64,000 nucleotides of DNA from Parapedobacter indicus (GTDB lineage Bacteria; Bacteroidota; Bacteroidia; Sphingobacteriales; Sphingobacteriaceae), in contig NZ_FOQO01000009.1 in the NCBI RefSeq assembly GCF_900113765.1, positions 62,001 through 126,000 of the forward strand. The letters are read 5' to 3'. The translations under genes were made by a program, and so were the position numbers. Below, piece by piece: positions 26,419 to 35,083 of the stretch. Numbering within the stretch: position 1 is the stretch's first letter; every line of letters begins with the position of its first letter. The notes under the pieces were generated by a model that was not told the DNA's origin, ran no database searches, and saw only the letters and a list, made by a program, of their open reading frames with translations.

Positions 26419-26422
26419 AGGG

Positions 26423-27181
26423 TTAGCTATTCGTATAGAACTGTTCGGGAGAGATGGGTTGGAAGACAACCTGGTCGCCCGCTTTTAACCGGGCAGGCGG
26501 TCTGTTTGTTGCATCAAACAGGGGCAGGGGTGTGCGACCGATAATTTGCCAGCCGCCCGGTGTATCCTGTGGATAGATACCGGTTTGTTTCCCGGCAATG
26601 CCTACCGAACCATGGGGTACCAACGGGCGCGGCGTAGGTTTTCGGGGTGTAGCCAATTGTTGCGGTAATCCGCCGAGGTAAGGAAAACCGGGCGTAAAAC
26701 CAATCAGATAAACGTGGTACAATGCCGTGCTGTGCTGCTGGACAACCTCCGCTGGAGTTAGGCCATTCCGGTGAGCTACCTCATCGAGGTCGGGACCAAA
26801 CTCCCCACCGTAACATATCGGGATGGTCACGGCGTTGCTAGGGTATGCGGCGGTTTTCCCCGGCATATACCGAAGCTCCTTCAAATAATCGGATACCCGT
26901 TGGAAGCAGTTAATTCCCCGAAGCTGGGAGGATTGCATCACCTGTATCGGATCGAAAAACACGCTAAGTGTCGTATAAGCCGGTACCGTGGTCCGAAATC
27001 CATCAAAAGGATGCTCATTCAGCTGTGTATTGAACCGAACAATACGATCCAAGGTTTTTGCGGCTATTTCGTCGTCAAATTCAAGCGTAACCGCATATTC
27101 ACACAAGGAATATATCGTAAATGTTTCCGCAAATTCTGACAGCAAATCCATCCCGTTTGTAAACCTATCAATGATAGACAA
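26423..27181 (-). CDS. pxpB: 5-oxoprolinase subunit B (KipI family)
   Basis: The C-terminal part carries the KipI signature: VYLIGFTPGFPYLGGLPQQLATPRK, PHGSVGIAGKQTGIYP and TPGGWQIIGRTPLPLFD. The N-terminal half is the usual less-conserved KipI domain with LRYMPG/IPICYGGEFGPDL. The start is uncertain between residue 1 and M11. PxpB and PxpC together hydrolyse ATP for pyroglutamate opening. The gene is 19 bases after the TSUP permease gene in the same operon. Confidence 0.93.
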   Translation of the reverse strand: MSIIDRFTNGMDLLSEFAETFTIYSLCEYAVTLEFDDEIAAKTLDRIVRFNTQLNEHPFDGFRTTVPAYTTLSVFFDPIQVMQSSQLRGINCFQRVSDYLKELRYMPGKTAAYPSNAVTIPICYGGEFGPDLDEVAHRNGLTPAEVVQQHSTALYHVYLIGFTPGFPYLGGLPQQLATPRKPTPRPLVPHGSVGIAGKQTGIYPQDTPGGWQIIGRTPLPLFDATNRPPARLKAGDQVVFQPISPEQFYTNS

Positions 27182-27200
27182 AATTTGGGCGGGAACAAAA

Positions 27201-27956
27201 TTAAATCAATAAAAACAATGTTGATACCACCGTCAACACAATCATCAGCAGCTTAAATTGCCGTTCAGGCAACAGGTGGACGATCTTAATCCCGATAAAA
27301 CCACCCAGCAGAATGAAGGGAAGAGCGGTAAGGCTGAGCAGAAAGCCTGCCCAGGACACATTATCCCAAACAAAAATCTGCAGGGGTATCTTGAGGTAGT
27401 TCAGGATCATGATAAACCATGCACCGGTTGCCACAAATGCAAATTTGGGTAGCCGCATGGCCAACAGGTAGACGGTTAAGATGGGGCCTGCGGCATTCCC
27501 AATCATCGTGGAAAAACCCAGAACAAAACCAATCAGCGGTGCAAACCAGCGTGATGCACGGATCTTGTCCAAGTTTTCGGAACGATTCATTCCGACCATC
27601 GTCACCACACCCAGCAGGATGCAACCACCCATCATGATTTTGAAGCTCGATTCGGGCACCCTATCGCCCAGTATCAGTGCCACGACCAGTCCCATCAATG
27701 CCCAAGGCATGGGCTTGATGACCAAACCCCGATGAAACTTTTTGCGGTAATAAATAACGGCCAGCAAATCGGCCATACAGAGCATCGGCAATACGATACC
27801 TGTGGAATGCTTAGCCCCGAAAAGTAGCGCAAAAAGGGGGATGGTTACCGTACCTATATTTTGGACACCCGTTTTGGACATGCCGATGAGCATGGCGCAA
27901 AAGAAAAAGAGGGCCCACGTACCCGGTCCGTGAAGCAGGCTGGAAAAATCAGGCAT
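27201..27956 (-). CDS. TSUP (TauE/SafE) permease in the 5-oxoprolinase operon
   Basis: The protein has eight predicted helices and TSUP features (AMLIGMSKTGVQNIGTVTIPLFALLFG; GFVLGFSTMIGNAAGPILTVYLLAMRLPK). It overlaps the HAD gene by 8 bases and leads into pxpBCA, so it is a candidate pyroglutamate or related anion importer. The usual pxp-linked transporters are of other families, so the substrate is inferred only from context. Confidence 0.85.
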   Translation of the reverse strand: MPDFSSLLHGPGTWALFFFCAMLIGMSKTGVQNIGTVTIPLFALLFGAKHSTGIVLPMLCMADLLAVIYYRKKFHRGLVIKPMPWALMGLVVALILGDRVPESSFKIMMGGCILLGVVTMVGMNRSENLDKIRASRWFAPLIGFVLGFSTMIGNAAGPILTVYLLAMRLPKFAFVATGAWFIMILNYLKIPLQIFVWDNVSWAGFLLSLTALPFILLGGFIGIKIVHLLPERQFKLLMIVLTVVSTLFLLI

Positions 27957-28617
27957 AGTGCGTTGCCAGCATTTGTTTGACGCCGGTCACATCGATGTCG
28001 TGATAATCCCGGATGTAGTGCTGGCAGGGGGGAAGCTGATCTTTGGTATGTGAAGTAAGCACACCTACCACTTTCGCACCCGCATTGATAGCGGCCGATA
28101 CGCCGGAGAAAGAATCTTCGAAAATCACGCAGTCGAGCGGCTGGACATCCAGATTCCGTGCCGATTTCAGGTAGATCTCGGGGTCGGGCTTGTGGGCCGT
28201 TACGTCCTCGCTGGAGAGGATGGAATCCATCAGCGGCCGTAAGGCGAGGCCATCGAGAATGAAATCAAGATTCGCACGCGGCGCCGATGTAGCCACACCG
28301 ATGCGGAACCCTTCGGACCGGAGTGCGGCGAGGAATTCCGGCAGCCCCGCGATCGGTGTCAGACTTTCACGATAAATTTCGCGGAACAGCGCTTCTTTTT
28401 CAGCTGCCAGGCTCCTGATTTCCGCTTCGCTGAGCGCACGCTTGAAAAAATACCGCATGATGTAGTCGTTATGCTTGCCATACATGTGGTCCTCGAATTC
28501 CTGCTCGGTATAGGGAACGTGATATTTATCAAAAAACTGCTTGAATGCTTCGGAATGGTGTGGGTTGGTATCAGCGATGACCCCATCCATGTCAAAAATG
28601 ACTGCGTAGTTGTCCAT
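27949..28617 (-). CDS. HAD-superfamily phosphatase (beta-phosphoglucomutase-like)
   Basis: HAD motif I is DMDGVIADT (D9, D11), motif II is the threonine/serine in GVATSAP, motif III is the lysine in AHKPDPEIY, and motif IV is VIFEDSFSGVSAA. A helical C1 cap follows motif I (HHSEAFKQFFDKYHV), as in phosphoglucomutase/phosphoglycolate phosphatase-like enzymes. It opens the pxp operon and its stop overlaps the TSUP start. A promoter box (28622-28629) is 4 bases from the ATG. Its role in pyroglutamate use, if any, is unclear. Confidence 0.88.
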   Translation of the reverse strand: MDNYAVIFDMDGVIADTNPHHSEAFKQFFDKYHVPYTEQEFEDHMYGKHNDYIMRYFFKRALSEAEIRSLAAEKEALFREIYRESLTPIAGLPEFLAALRSEGFRIGVATSAPRANLDFILDGLALRPLMDSILSSEDVTAHKPDPEIYLKSARNLDVQPLDCVIFEDSFSGVSAAINAGAKVVGVLTSHTKDQLPPCQHYIRDYHDIDVTGVKQMLATHYA

Positions 28618-28621
28618 GGCG

Positions 28622-28629
28622 CAAAAGTA
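28622..28629 (-). promoter_or_regulatory. -7 box of the HAD-TSUP-pxpBCA operon
   Basis: TACTTTTG on the minus strand matches TAnnTTTG and ends four bases before the ATG at 28617, predicting a leaderless or near-leaderless mRNA for the five-gene operon. Confidence 0.5.
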
Positions 28630-28645
28630 GCATATTTTGATCGAA

Positions 28646-30778
28646 CTAGTACGTAAAGGTTAATCCGCCGCCCAAGCCCATATCGCTGTCGTAGTGGCTG
28701 GACAGTGAAATGTATTTGGTGAGGATGTATTTCGCACCGATGGTATATTCCCCGTCGCTGTTATAGAGACCGCGCAGCCGCAACCTTGCGGTAACCGGAA
28801 TATCGTCGCGCTCAATCTGCAGGCGCACATACCCGTTGTGATTCACACGTAGGTCGGCCACGATGAACCAGGGAAGCGTATATTGCAGGCCGATGTGAAA
28901 TGCCGTGCGGTCATCTTTTGTGTTGGTCTGCCCGAACCAATTGCGGTCGGCATGTCCGCCTTCACGGTAACGCCATTCACCTCCGGCAAAGGCCATGAGG
29001 AATTGATTGCGGTCGAGATACCTGCCGAAACGCGTATCGACCTCATACCCGCGCCGCTTATTGGGACCAAGGTGCCAATCGGTTTGCCACGCCCAGCGCG
29101 TATTTTCCAGTACGACGTCGCCGTCGCTTGCATTGGACTCGATGCCGATTTCGGCACCGAGGTAGAAACGCCTGTCGTCGGCGTATACCTTGCGCAGGCC
29201 TTCCTCCGGATCGGGAATCTGTGGATTGGGCGGCGAATCTTCATAGGTGAAGATCCGGCCCATGCCGCTCATCATGTGGTAGAGGATATGGCAATGGAAA
29301 AACCAGTCGCCGTATTCCTCGGAGGCATTGAATTCCAGTGTGTCGGTTTCCATAGGCATGATATCCAGTACGTTTTTCAGCGGTGCATAGTCGCCCTGCC
29401 CGTTGACTACCCGGAAAAAGTGACCGTGCAGGTGCATGGGATGCCGCATCATGGAATTATTGGTAAGGATGATGCGGATGTTTTCACCCTTTTTGATCAA
29501 GATTTTATCGCGTTCAGATACCGTCTTATTGTTGATGGTCCATACGTAGCGGTTCATGTTGCCGGTCAATTCAAAATGGAGTGTCCGGAAGGGCTTGTCT
29601 GGCAATGCCGTGGGCGTGGGCGACCGGAGCATGGCATAGTTGAGTGTTTTGGGTCCATTTCCTTCGGGATACATTACCGCATTCATGTCCATCTGTTGCA
29701 AACTCATGTCCATCCCCATGTCCTTCATGTCGCCACCGACGGTCATCATGTCGTTCATCATCTTCATCCCTTCAAAATAATCCAGCTTGCCGAGGGGCTG
29801 CTTGAGCTGCTTTACGCCATCACCGAGCCACAGGGAAACCTGGCCGATACGGTCTTCGGAAGTGGCCACCAGCTCATAGGCGGCACCGTCTGCCGGAATG
29901 GTCACCTCGACATCGTAGGTTTCGGATACCCCCACGATGAGCCGATCCACGGTTACGGGTTCCACATCCGCGCCATCGGAAGCGACCACGGTGAGCGGTC
30001 CGCCTGCATAGGTGAGCCAGAAGTACGTGGATGAACTACCATTGATGACGCGTACCCGCACCTTATCACCCGCACGGTATTGCGGGCGCTGTTGCTCGGC
30101 ATCACCATTCAGAAGAAAACGTTCGTAGTAGACATCACTTACGTCCATGGCATGCATCCGCTTCCATTCGTTAATGAACTTGGTGCCGAGATGTCCGGAC
30201 AGCAGTCCCTCTCCGTAGCTTTGGGTGGCTCCTTTCCGGATGCCGTACCAGTCGGTCGCCCGGTGCAGTGAGCGCTCAATCTGGTGTGGGTTCTCATCAC
30301 TCCAATCGCTGAGCAGCATCACTTCCTCATGCACCGGGCGCTCGTCCTTTTTATGGATGATGAATGCACCGTACAGACCGATCTGCTCCTGCAGCATGGT
30401 ATGCGAATGGTACCAGTACGTGCCGCTCTGCCGGATGGGAAACCGGTATACGTGGGTGCTCATACCCTTGATGGGAGCTGTGGTCAGGTAGGGGACGCCA
30501 TCCTGTTCATTGGGCAAAAGAATGCCATGCCAATGAATGGACGTTTCGTGGTGCATGTGGTTATGCACGTGGATCTCGGCAGTATCACCTTCAGTGAAAT
30601 GAAGGGTAGGAGCGGGCAGCTGTCCATTGATGGCGATGGCCTTCCGGGCGTTTCCGGTGTAGTTGACCACCGTATCGGTGACGTTGAGGTCGTAACGAAC
30701 GGTCCGCTGTGCGGTAGCTGCCAGTGTACCCGCCATCAACAGCACCAGTAATACCCCGTGTATGCGCTGAATACCCAT
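28646..30778 (-). CDS. Multicopper oxidase fused to a CopB-like outer-membrane barrel domain
   Basis: Residues ~25-520 form a three-domain multicopper oxidase with the copper-ligand motifs HWHG, WYHSHT, HPMHLHGHFF and HCHILYHMMSGM. A Met-rich insertion (DMKDMGMDMSLQQMDM) is typical of CopA/CueO-like copper-detoxifying oxidases that turn Cu+ into Cu2+. The last ~190 residues are a different domain of amphipathic beta strands ending in GLGGGLTFTY. They resemble the CopB outer-membrane barrel, so one protein seems to combine CopA and CopB functions. A signal peptide is present. The start shares one base with the preceding DUF3347 gene. Confidence 0.9.
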   Translation of the reverse strand: MGIQRIHGVLLVLLMAGTLAATAQRTVRYDLNVTDTVVNYTGNARKAIAINGQLPAPTLHFTEGDTAEIHVHNHMHHETSIHWHGILLPNEQDGVPYLTTAPIKGMSTHVYRFPIRQSGTYWYHSHTMLQEQIGLYGAFIIHKKDERPVHEEVMLLSDWSDENPHQIERSLHRATDWYGIRKGATQSYGEGLLSGHLGTKFINEWKRMHAMDVSDVYYERFLLNGDAEQQRPQYRAGDKVRVRVINGSSSTYFWLTYAGGPLTVVASDGADVEPVTVDRLIVGVSETYDVEVTIPADGAAYELVATSEDRIGQVSLWLGDGVKQLKQPLGKLDYFEGMKMMNDMMTVGGDMKDMGMDMSLQQMDMNAVMYPEGNGPKTLNYAMLRSPTPTALPDKPFRTLHFELTGNMNRYVWTINNKTVSERDKILIKKGENIRIILTNNSMMRHPMHLHGHFFRVVNGQGDYAPLKNVLDIMPMETDTLEFNASEEYGDWFFHCHILYHMMSGMGRIFTYEDSPPNPQIPDPEEGLRKVYADDRRFYLGAEIGIESNASDGDVVLENTRWAWQTDWHLGPNKRRGYEVDTRFGRYLDRNQFLMAFAGGEWRYREGGHADRNWFGQTNTKDDRTAFHIGLQYTLPWFIVADLRVNHNGYVRLQIERDDIPVTARLRLRGLYNSDGEYTIGAKYILTKYISLSSHYDSDMGLGGGLTFTY

Positions 30779-31608
30779 TAGTTGTGTGAATGTGGTTCGG
30801 CACCGTTGCCACCCAGTGTTTCAACAACACTGCCGCAAGTCAGCATCTGTTCTCCATAATACGGATTCCGGATGGCTTTTTCCTGGCTCAGCCAGTTGGC
30901 GCCCTTTCCTTTGTTGTACATCGGGCAGTGCTGGTAATAGACGGCGGACGAAGGTGTGTTTGCTTTCGTCAGGCTATACAGATGCTCAGATAATAGGACA
31001 AACCGGTTCCGCTGGTCATCAAGGGTTTTCGCCTTGGCTACCGCTGCCGCGTGGGTAGCTGCCTGCTTGGCTGCCGGTGCAGAAAGTTCTCCCAGTTGCT
31101 TGGCGAGTGCAGTTGCGGGGGCAGTCACACTTTTCGCGTCGCCGGCGACGAGCGCATCTTTCAGTTTGAAGTAGGCGTGGAGCACGCCATCGATCGGCGA
31201 CTGCTGACTGGTGGCTACCGGTTGGTGTCCTCCATGGGTTGTGCCCTGTCCGTCCGCTGTCAGCGCCGCGGCTTGCGGAGCGCGTTCGTATTGGCAGCAG
31301 TTATCCAGCGCCGCATATGCTTCGGCAGGAGCGAGGTACCGCTCGTTGTCGTAGCCGGCATAGGCCACACGTTTCAATACTGCATCGGCGGAAGTCGTCG
31401 TAGCATCGTAGGTAAGCTCCGCAAGGTGGGTGTCTGCATCCCAGGAGAGGGTGGCTTCGCCCTTTTTTGTGCCCGCTGTTTCGATGGTCTGCTTACACTG
31501 GTCGCAGTTTCCTTCGATGCGAACGGTTTCGGTCCTTGCATTCGGGAGCTGTGCGGAGGCTATCCCCCACATAGGGAGCAACATCGGTACTAAAAACGTA
31601 ATTTTCAT
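30778..31608 (-). CDS. Periplasmic HMA + DUF3347 copper-binding protein
   Basis: After a signal peptide (MKITFLVPMLLPMWGIASA) comes an HMA domain with metal motif GNCDQCKQTI. A DUF3347 domain follows (YFKLKDALVAGD, the helix pair ALAKQLGELSAPA, then YYQHCPMYNKGKGANWLSQEKAIRNPYYGEQMLTCG). DUF3347 is related to the C-terminal part of CusB-like copper efflux proteins, and its conserved CPMY and MLTCG residues bind copper. It probably passes periplasmic Cu+ to the multicopper oxidase, whose ATG shares a base with its stop. Confidence 0.88.
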   Translation of the reverse strand: MKITFLVPMLLPMWGIASAQLPNARTETVRIEGNCDQCKQTIETAGTKKGEATLSWDADTHLAELTYDATTTSADAVLKRVAYAGYDNERYLAPAEAYAALDNCCQYERAPQAAALTADGQGTTHGGHQPVATSQQSPIDGVLHAYFKLKDALVAGDAKSVTAPATALAKQLGELSAPAAKQAATHAAAVAKAKTLDDQRNRFVLLSEHLYSLTKANTPSSAVYYQHCPMYNKGKGANWLSQEKAIRNPYYGEQMLTCGSVVETLGGNGAEPHSHN

Positions 31609-31642
31609 GATAAGCTAATTTTGATTGACTGTTCCATTAAAT

Positions 31643-31861
31643 TCACGGTTCGATGGATTCCGCTTTGAACCCGGCCTTATTGACCGCAGCAACGACCGTG
31701 TCTGCATCGGCAGCATCTGCATTTACGGTGAGGACTTTATCGGGGTTGCCAATGTCTACCTGCCAGTTTCCCTTGCCAACGGATTGATTGAGGGAAGGGG
31801 TTACAGCTGCCAGGCAGCCTCCGCAATTGATGGTTGTTTTGAATTTGCGTGTAGTTTCCAT
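31643..31861 (-). CDS. copZ: Copper chaperone with HMA domain (CopZ-like)
   Basis: The 72-residue protein is a single HMA fold with the metal motif TINCGGCLAAV and no signal peptide, so it is a cytosolic Cu+ chaperone. It would deliver copper to the CopA-type ATPase encoded just upstream (80 bases away). The C-x-x-C is C-G-G-C, typical of Bacteroidota members of the family. Gene order (ATPase, chaperone, DUF3347, oxidase) indicates a dedicated copper-tolerance operon. The symbol is assigned by function and length. Confidence 0.88.
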   Translation of the reverse strand: METTRKFKTTINCGGCLAAVTPSLNQSVGKGNWQVDIGNPDKVLTVNADAADADTVVAAVNKAGFKAESIEP

Positions 31862-31941
31862 ATGTGTTGTTTTTGTTTTTATGTGTTATCGTATTAAATC
31901 TGTATAAATCCGCTGAATCCGGTCATCCATGTTCCCACGGA

Positions 31942-34365
31942 TCAACTCCATTTCAACCGTAAGCTGTTGCTCACCACGCTCACACTGCTGAGGGCCATGG
32001 CTGCTCCGGCAATCATTGGATCCAGCAGAAAACCATTGATGGGATACAGCAGCCCGGCGGCAATCGGTATTCCGATGATATTATAAATAAACGCCCAGAA
32101 CAGGTTTTGTTTGATGGCGGCTACCGTTTTCCTCGAAAGCTGGATGGCCGTGGGAATCCGGGTGAGGTCGCTTGAAATGACGGTCATCTTGGCCACGTCC
32201 ATCGCAATATCGCTGCCTTTGCCCATGGCGATACCAACATCAGCCTGGGCAAGCGCATTGCTGTCGTTAATGCCGTCGCCCACCATGCCCACAACATGCC
32301 CCTTTGCCTGCAGGTCCTTTACGAAATCTGCTTTTTCAGCGGGCAATACGTTTGCCCGGAAGTGGCTGATCCCTGTCTGCCCGGCAACGGATTTGGCGGT
32401 CTGCTCGTTGTCGCCGGTTAGCATATACACGGCTACACCTGCCGACTGCAATTTACGGATCGCTTCCGCTGAGGTAGGCTTGATCCTATCGGCAATGGCA
32501 ACGGCTGCCAGCAAGGTGGATTCATCCGCAAAATGGATGACCGTATGGGCGAGATCCAGTTGCCCGTCGATCCATTGCTGGGTCTGCTCACTGACGGTAA
32601 TGTGGTGCGCTTTCAGCAATGCCGCGTTGCCGATCAGGTAATTCTTCGAATTGTATCTGCCTTTTATGCCCTGTCCGGTGATGTTTTCAATAGCCATGTC
32701 CTGTAGAAATGCGGCCTGACCATCAAGCACTTTTACGACGGCGTCGGCCAAGGGGTGCTCGGATGACTGCTCGATGCTGTACAGGATGTTGCGCAGCTCG
32801 TCCGTCTCCGGTACTTCCCAGTGCAACGCCACGACCTCCGGCTTACCTTCGGTGATGGTGCCCGTCTTGTCGAGGACGATGGCATCCAACTTCTTGGCAA
32901 GTTCAAGGCTTTCGGCGTCCTTGATCAGGATACCCTGCTCGGCGCCCTTGCCGACACCCACCATAATGGCGGTAGGAGTGGCCAATCCGAGCGCGCAGGG
33001 GCAAGCAATAACCAACACGGTAACCAGCGCCAGCAGGCCATGGGTAAATCCTTCCTGGCCATCGAAAATCATCCACAACCCGAAGCTGAGGATTGCAATA
33101 CCGATGACGATGGGCACAAAAATTCCGGCAATCCGGTCCACCAGTTTCTGTACGGGTGCCTTGCTGCCCTGGGCATCCTGCACCATTTTGATGATCTGGC
33201 CCAGCAAGGTGGCACCACCCACTTTTTCCGCTTTAAACTGAAAGCTACCTTTCTGATTGAGGGTACCTGCAAAAACCGCCGCCCCCGGCTGTTTGGCCAC
33301 AGGCACGGGCTCGCCACTGATCATACTCTCATCCACGTATGAATTGCCGGAAACCACGGTGCCATCCACGGCAACCTTTTCGCCGGGCTTCACCAGCAAC
33401 GTGTCGCCCACGGCCACGTTGGCAATAGGGGTTTCCTGTTGATGCCCCCCTGCATGAACCACGGTGACCGTTTTGGGCTGCAGCCCCATCAGTTTTTTGA
33501 TGGCCGAGGACGTGTTGCCCTTTGCCCGTTCTTCGAGCAGCTTACCCAATAGGATAAAGGCAATGACCACAGCGGCCGACTCGAAATAGACATGTGCATG
33601 CAGCCCGCGGCTGTGCCAGAATTCGGGGAAGAGCACATTGAATACACTGAAAAGATAGGCGACACCGGTACTTAAGGCCACCAGGGTATCCATGTTGGCC
33701 GAACGGTGTTTCGCCTGCTTGTATGCGCCGATGTAAAACTGGCGGCCGAATACAAATACCACAGGTGTAGCCAGCAACCACATCACGTAGTTGGCCCACC
33801 CCTGATTCATCAATGCGGGGGTCATCCCGACGACGACTAAGGGAATCGCCAGAAGGATGGCACCCACGGTACGCTTTTTCAATGATTTGAAGTGGGATTG
33901 CTGCAGCGCCTCCAGCGACTCGGCGGCTTCCGCCGTTTCATCGATCATCAGATCGTATCCGATGGACTGCACGGCTGCTCGTAATTGCTGGGCGTCCGTG
34001 ATGCCCGGTACGTACTCCACCTGTGCAGTGGCGTTGGCGTAGTTGACCGTTGCGGAAAGCACCCCCGGCTGAGCCGTAAGGATGGTTTCCGTGCTATTGG
34101 CACACGAAGCACAGGAGAGGTTGAGCACTGGAAAGGACTGTTTTACGGTCGTTACACCGTACCCTAGGTCGCGGATTTTCTTTACGGCCTCGGGTATAGC
34201 AGTGATCGCATTGCCCGCGGTGATCGCCGCACGCCGGTTGTTCAGTTCGACACGGTGGTGGCTGATTTCCGGCACATCTGCCAACCCTTTGTCCACGATT
34301 AATGCGCAATGTTCGCTTTCAACGTTTTCGAGTGGCAGGTATATCGTATCATTTGTGTGTTCCAT
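31942..34365 (-). CDS. copA: Copper-translocating P1B-1 ATPase
   Basis: The 807-residue protein has two N-terminal HMA-like regions. The first (residues ~10-75) has lost the CxxC (SEHCALIV). The second is intact (LSCASCANS). The P1B core has VIACPCALGLATP, DKTGT, SEHPLADAV and GDGINDSNAL. Subgroup 1 markers are FIYNIIGIP in TM7 and MALSSVSVVSNSLRL in TM8, so it exports Cu+. It heads the copper operon. Two direct repeats lie 47-77 bases upstream of the start (34412-34442). Confidence 0.95.
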   Translation of the reverse strand: MEHTNDTIYLPLENVESEHCALIVDKGLADVPEISHHRVELNNRRAAITAGNAITAIPEAVKKIRDLGYGVTTVKQSFPVLNLSCASCANSTETILTAQPGVLSATVNYANATAQVEYVPGITDAQQLRAAVQSIGYDLMIDETAEAAESLEALQQSHFKSLKKRTVGAILLAIPLVVVGMTPALMNQGWANYVMWLLATPVVFVFGRQFYIGAYKQAKHRSANMDTLVALSTGVAYLFSVFNVLFPEFWHSRGLHAHVYFESAAVVIAFILLGKLLEERAKGNTSSAIKKLMGLQPKTVTVVHAGGHQQETPIANVAVGDTLLVKPGEKVAVDGTVVSGNSYVDESMISGEPVPVAKQPGAAVFAGTLNQKGSFQFKAEKVGGATLLGQIIKMVQDAQGSKAPVQKLVDRIAGIFVPIVIGIAILSFGLWMIFDGQEGFTHGLLALVTVLVIACPCALGLATPTAIMVGVGKGAEQGILIKDAESLELAKKLDAIVLDKTGTITEGKPEVVALHWEVPETDELRNILYSIEQSSEHPLADAVVKVLDGQAAFLQDMAIENITGQGIKGRYNSKNYLIGNAALLKAHHITVSEQTQQWIDGQLDLAHTVIHFADESTLLAAVAIADRIKPTSAEAIRKLQSAGVAVYMLTGDNEQTAKSVAGQTGISHFRANVLPAEKADFVKDLQAKGHVVGMVGDGINDSNALAQADVGIAMGKGSDIAMDVAKMTVISSDLTRIPTAIQLSRKTVAAIKQNLFWAFIYNIIGIPIAAGLLYPINGFLLDPMIAGAAMALSSVSVVSNSLRLKWS

Positions 34366-34411
34366 AACTTTCTTTGATTGAACACTACAAATGTCGGTGT
34401 TAAACCGCCGG

Positions 34412-34442
34412 AAGTTTTATGGAATGATGGGAAAGTTTTATG
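34412..34442 (+). repeat. Two direct repeats 21 bp apart upstream of the copper operon
   Basis: AAGTTTTATG occurs at 34412-34421 and again at 34433-34442, exactly two helical turns apart, 47-77 bases upstream of the copA ATG. The flanking bases are also similar (GGAAG / GGAAAG). This geometry fits binding of an AraC-type activator or another dimeric regulator. No regulator gene lies next to it in the window. Confidence 0.45.
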
Positions 34443-34505
34443 ATTTAAATGGGTAAAGTCAATTCCTACTTGCGTCAAATACAAATGGCTATAAATCGCC
34501 GAAAG

Positions 34506-34521
34506 CCGACAAATTGGTCGG
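34506..34521. promoter_or_regulatory. Near-perfect 16-bp palindrome upstream of the toxin-antitoxin promoter
   Basis: CCGACAAATTGGTCGG is a palindrome except for one symmetric position pair (A versus G next to the AATT core). It ends 10 bases before the -33 TTG of the YoeB-type module and could be an operator for autorepression or for an unrelated regulator. Confidence 0.35.
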
Positions 34522-34531
34522 TCTGTGTTAA

Positions 34532-34561
34532 TTGCAAAATAAATAGGAAGTTGTATATTTG
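34532..34561 (+). promoter_or_regulatory. Promoter of the toxin-antitoxin pair
   Basis: TTG at 34532-34534 and TATATTTG at 34554-34561 are 19 bases apart, a full consensus match. The antitoxin ATG follows five bases after the -7 box, so the mRNA should be leaderless or nearly so. Confidence 0.65.
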
Positions 34562-34566
34562 CTACA

Positions 34567-34776
34567 ATGGAAACTTTGATTGTAGAGGCTCACAATAAAA
34601 AGCAGTTGGCTGCTATTAAGGCTGTATTGAAGGCTTTGGATGTTACATTTTGGAAAGCCGACGAATCTCCTTATAACGCGGATTTTGTAGCAAAAATAAA
34701 AAGGGGAGATGAAGCCTTACAAAGAGGTGAAGGTAAAAAAATCACACTCCAGGAGCTTGATGCGTTGTGGAAGTAA
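34567..34776 (+). CDS. Antitoxin of a YoeB-type toxin-antitoxin module
   Basis: This 69-residue protein starts METLIVEAHNKKQLAAIKAVLKALDV, a short beta strand and helix resembling Phd/DUF2683-type antitoxins. It ends with a charged tail (KKITLQELDALWK) likely to wrap the toxin. Its stop overlaps the toxin start by ten bases, which secures the stoichiometry typical of type II modules. The gene has a complete promoter (34532-34561). It probably binds its own promoter together with the toxin. Confidence 0.82.
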   Translation: METLIVEAHNKKQLAAIKAVLKALDVTFWKADESPYNADFVAKIKRGDEALQRGEGKKITLQELDALWK

Positions 34777-35024
34777 TTTTTTTACCTGAAGCTATCGATG
34801 ATCTGACTTACTGGCAAAGGACAGGGAATAAACCTGTTCTCAAAAAAATCTCACAATTGACCAAAGCGATCATCGAGTCACCCTATACGGGTATCGGTAA
34901 ACCGGAGCCTCTGAAATATGACCTGAGCGGGAAATGGTCGCGGAGAATCAATCACGTTGACCGTTATGTCTACAAAATCGAAGCCGAACAACTTATCGTG
35001 TACTCACTAAAAGGGCATTACTAA
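34767..35024 (+). CDS. yoeB: YoeB/Txe-family mRNA interferase toxin
   Basis: The 85-residue protein begins VIFLPEAIDDLTYWQRT and has ISQLTKAIIESPYTGIGKPEPLKYDLSGKWSRRINHVDRYVYKI, ending YSLKGHY. These are the diagnostic features of the YoeB fold: the E in KPEPLK, the R in WSRRIN, and the terminal H-Y that form the RNase site. YoeB cleaves mRNA at the ribosomal A site. The family assignment is strong; activity in this strain is inferred. Confidence 0.92.
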   Translation: MEVIFLPEAIDDLTYWQRTGNKPVLKKISQLTKAIIESPYTGIGKPEPLKYDLSGKWSRRINHVDRYVYKIEAEQLIVYSLKGHY

Positions 35025-35083
35025 CTATATCTCACACCCTAGATAACCTCAGTAAAAAGCCTTTTTGAACTAAATTTAATCGT

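Noticed and set aside
28883..30034. Long 383-residue open frame on the plus strand inside the multicopper oxidase gene
   Set aside because: It is fully antisense to a clearly conserved copper oxidase, its sequence follows no family pattern, and the composition of the opposite strand explains the absence of stops.
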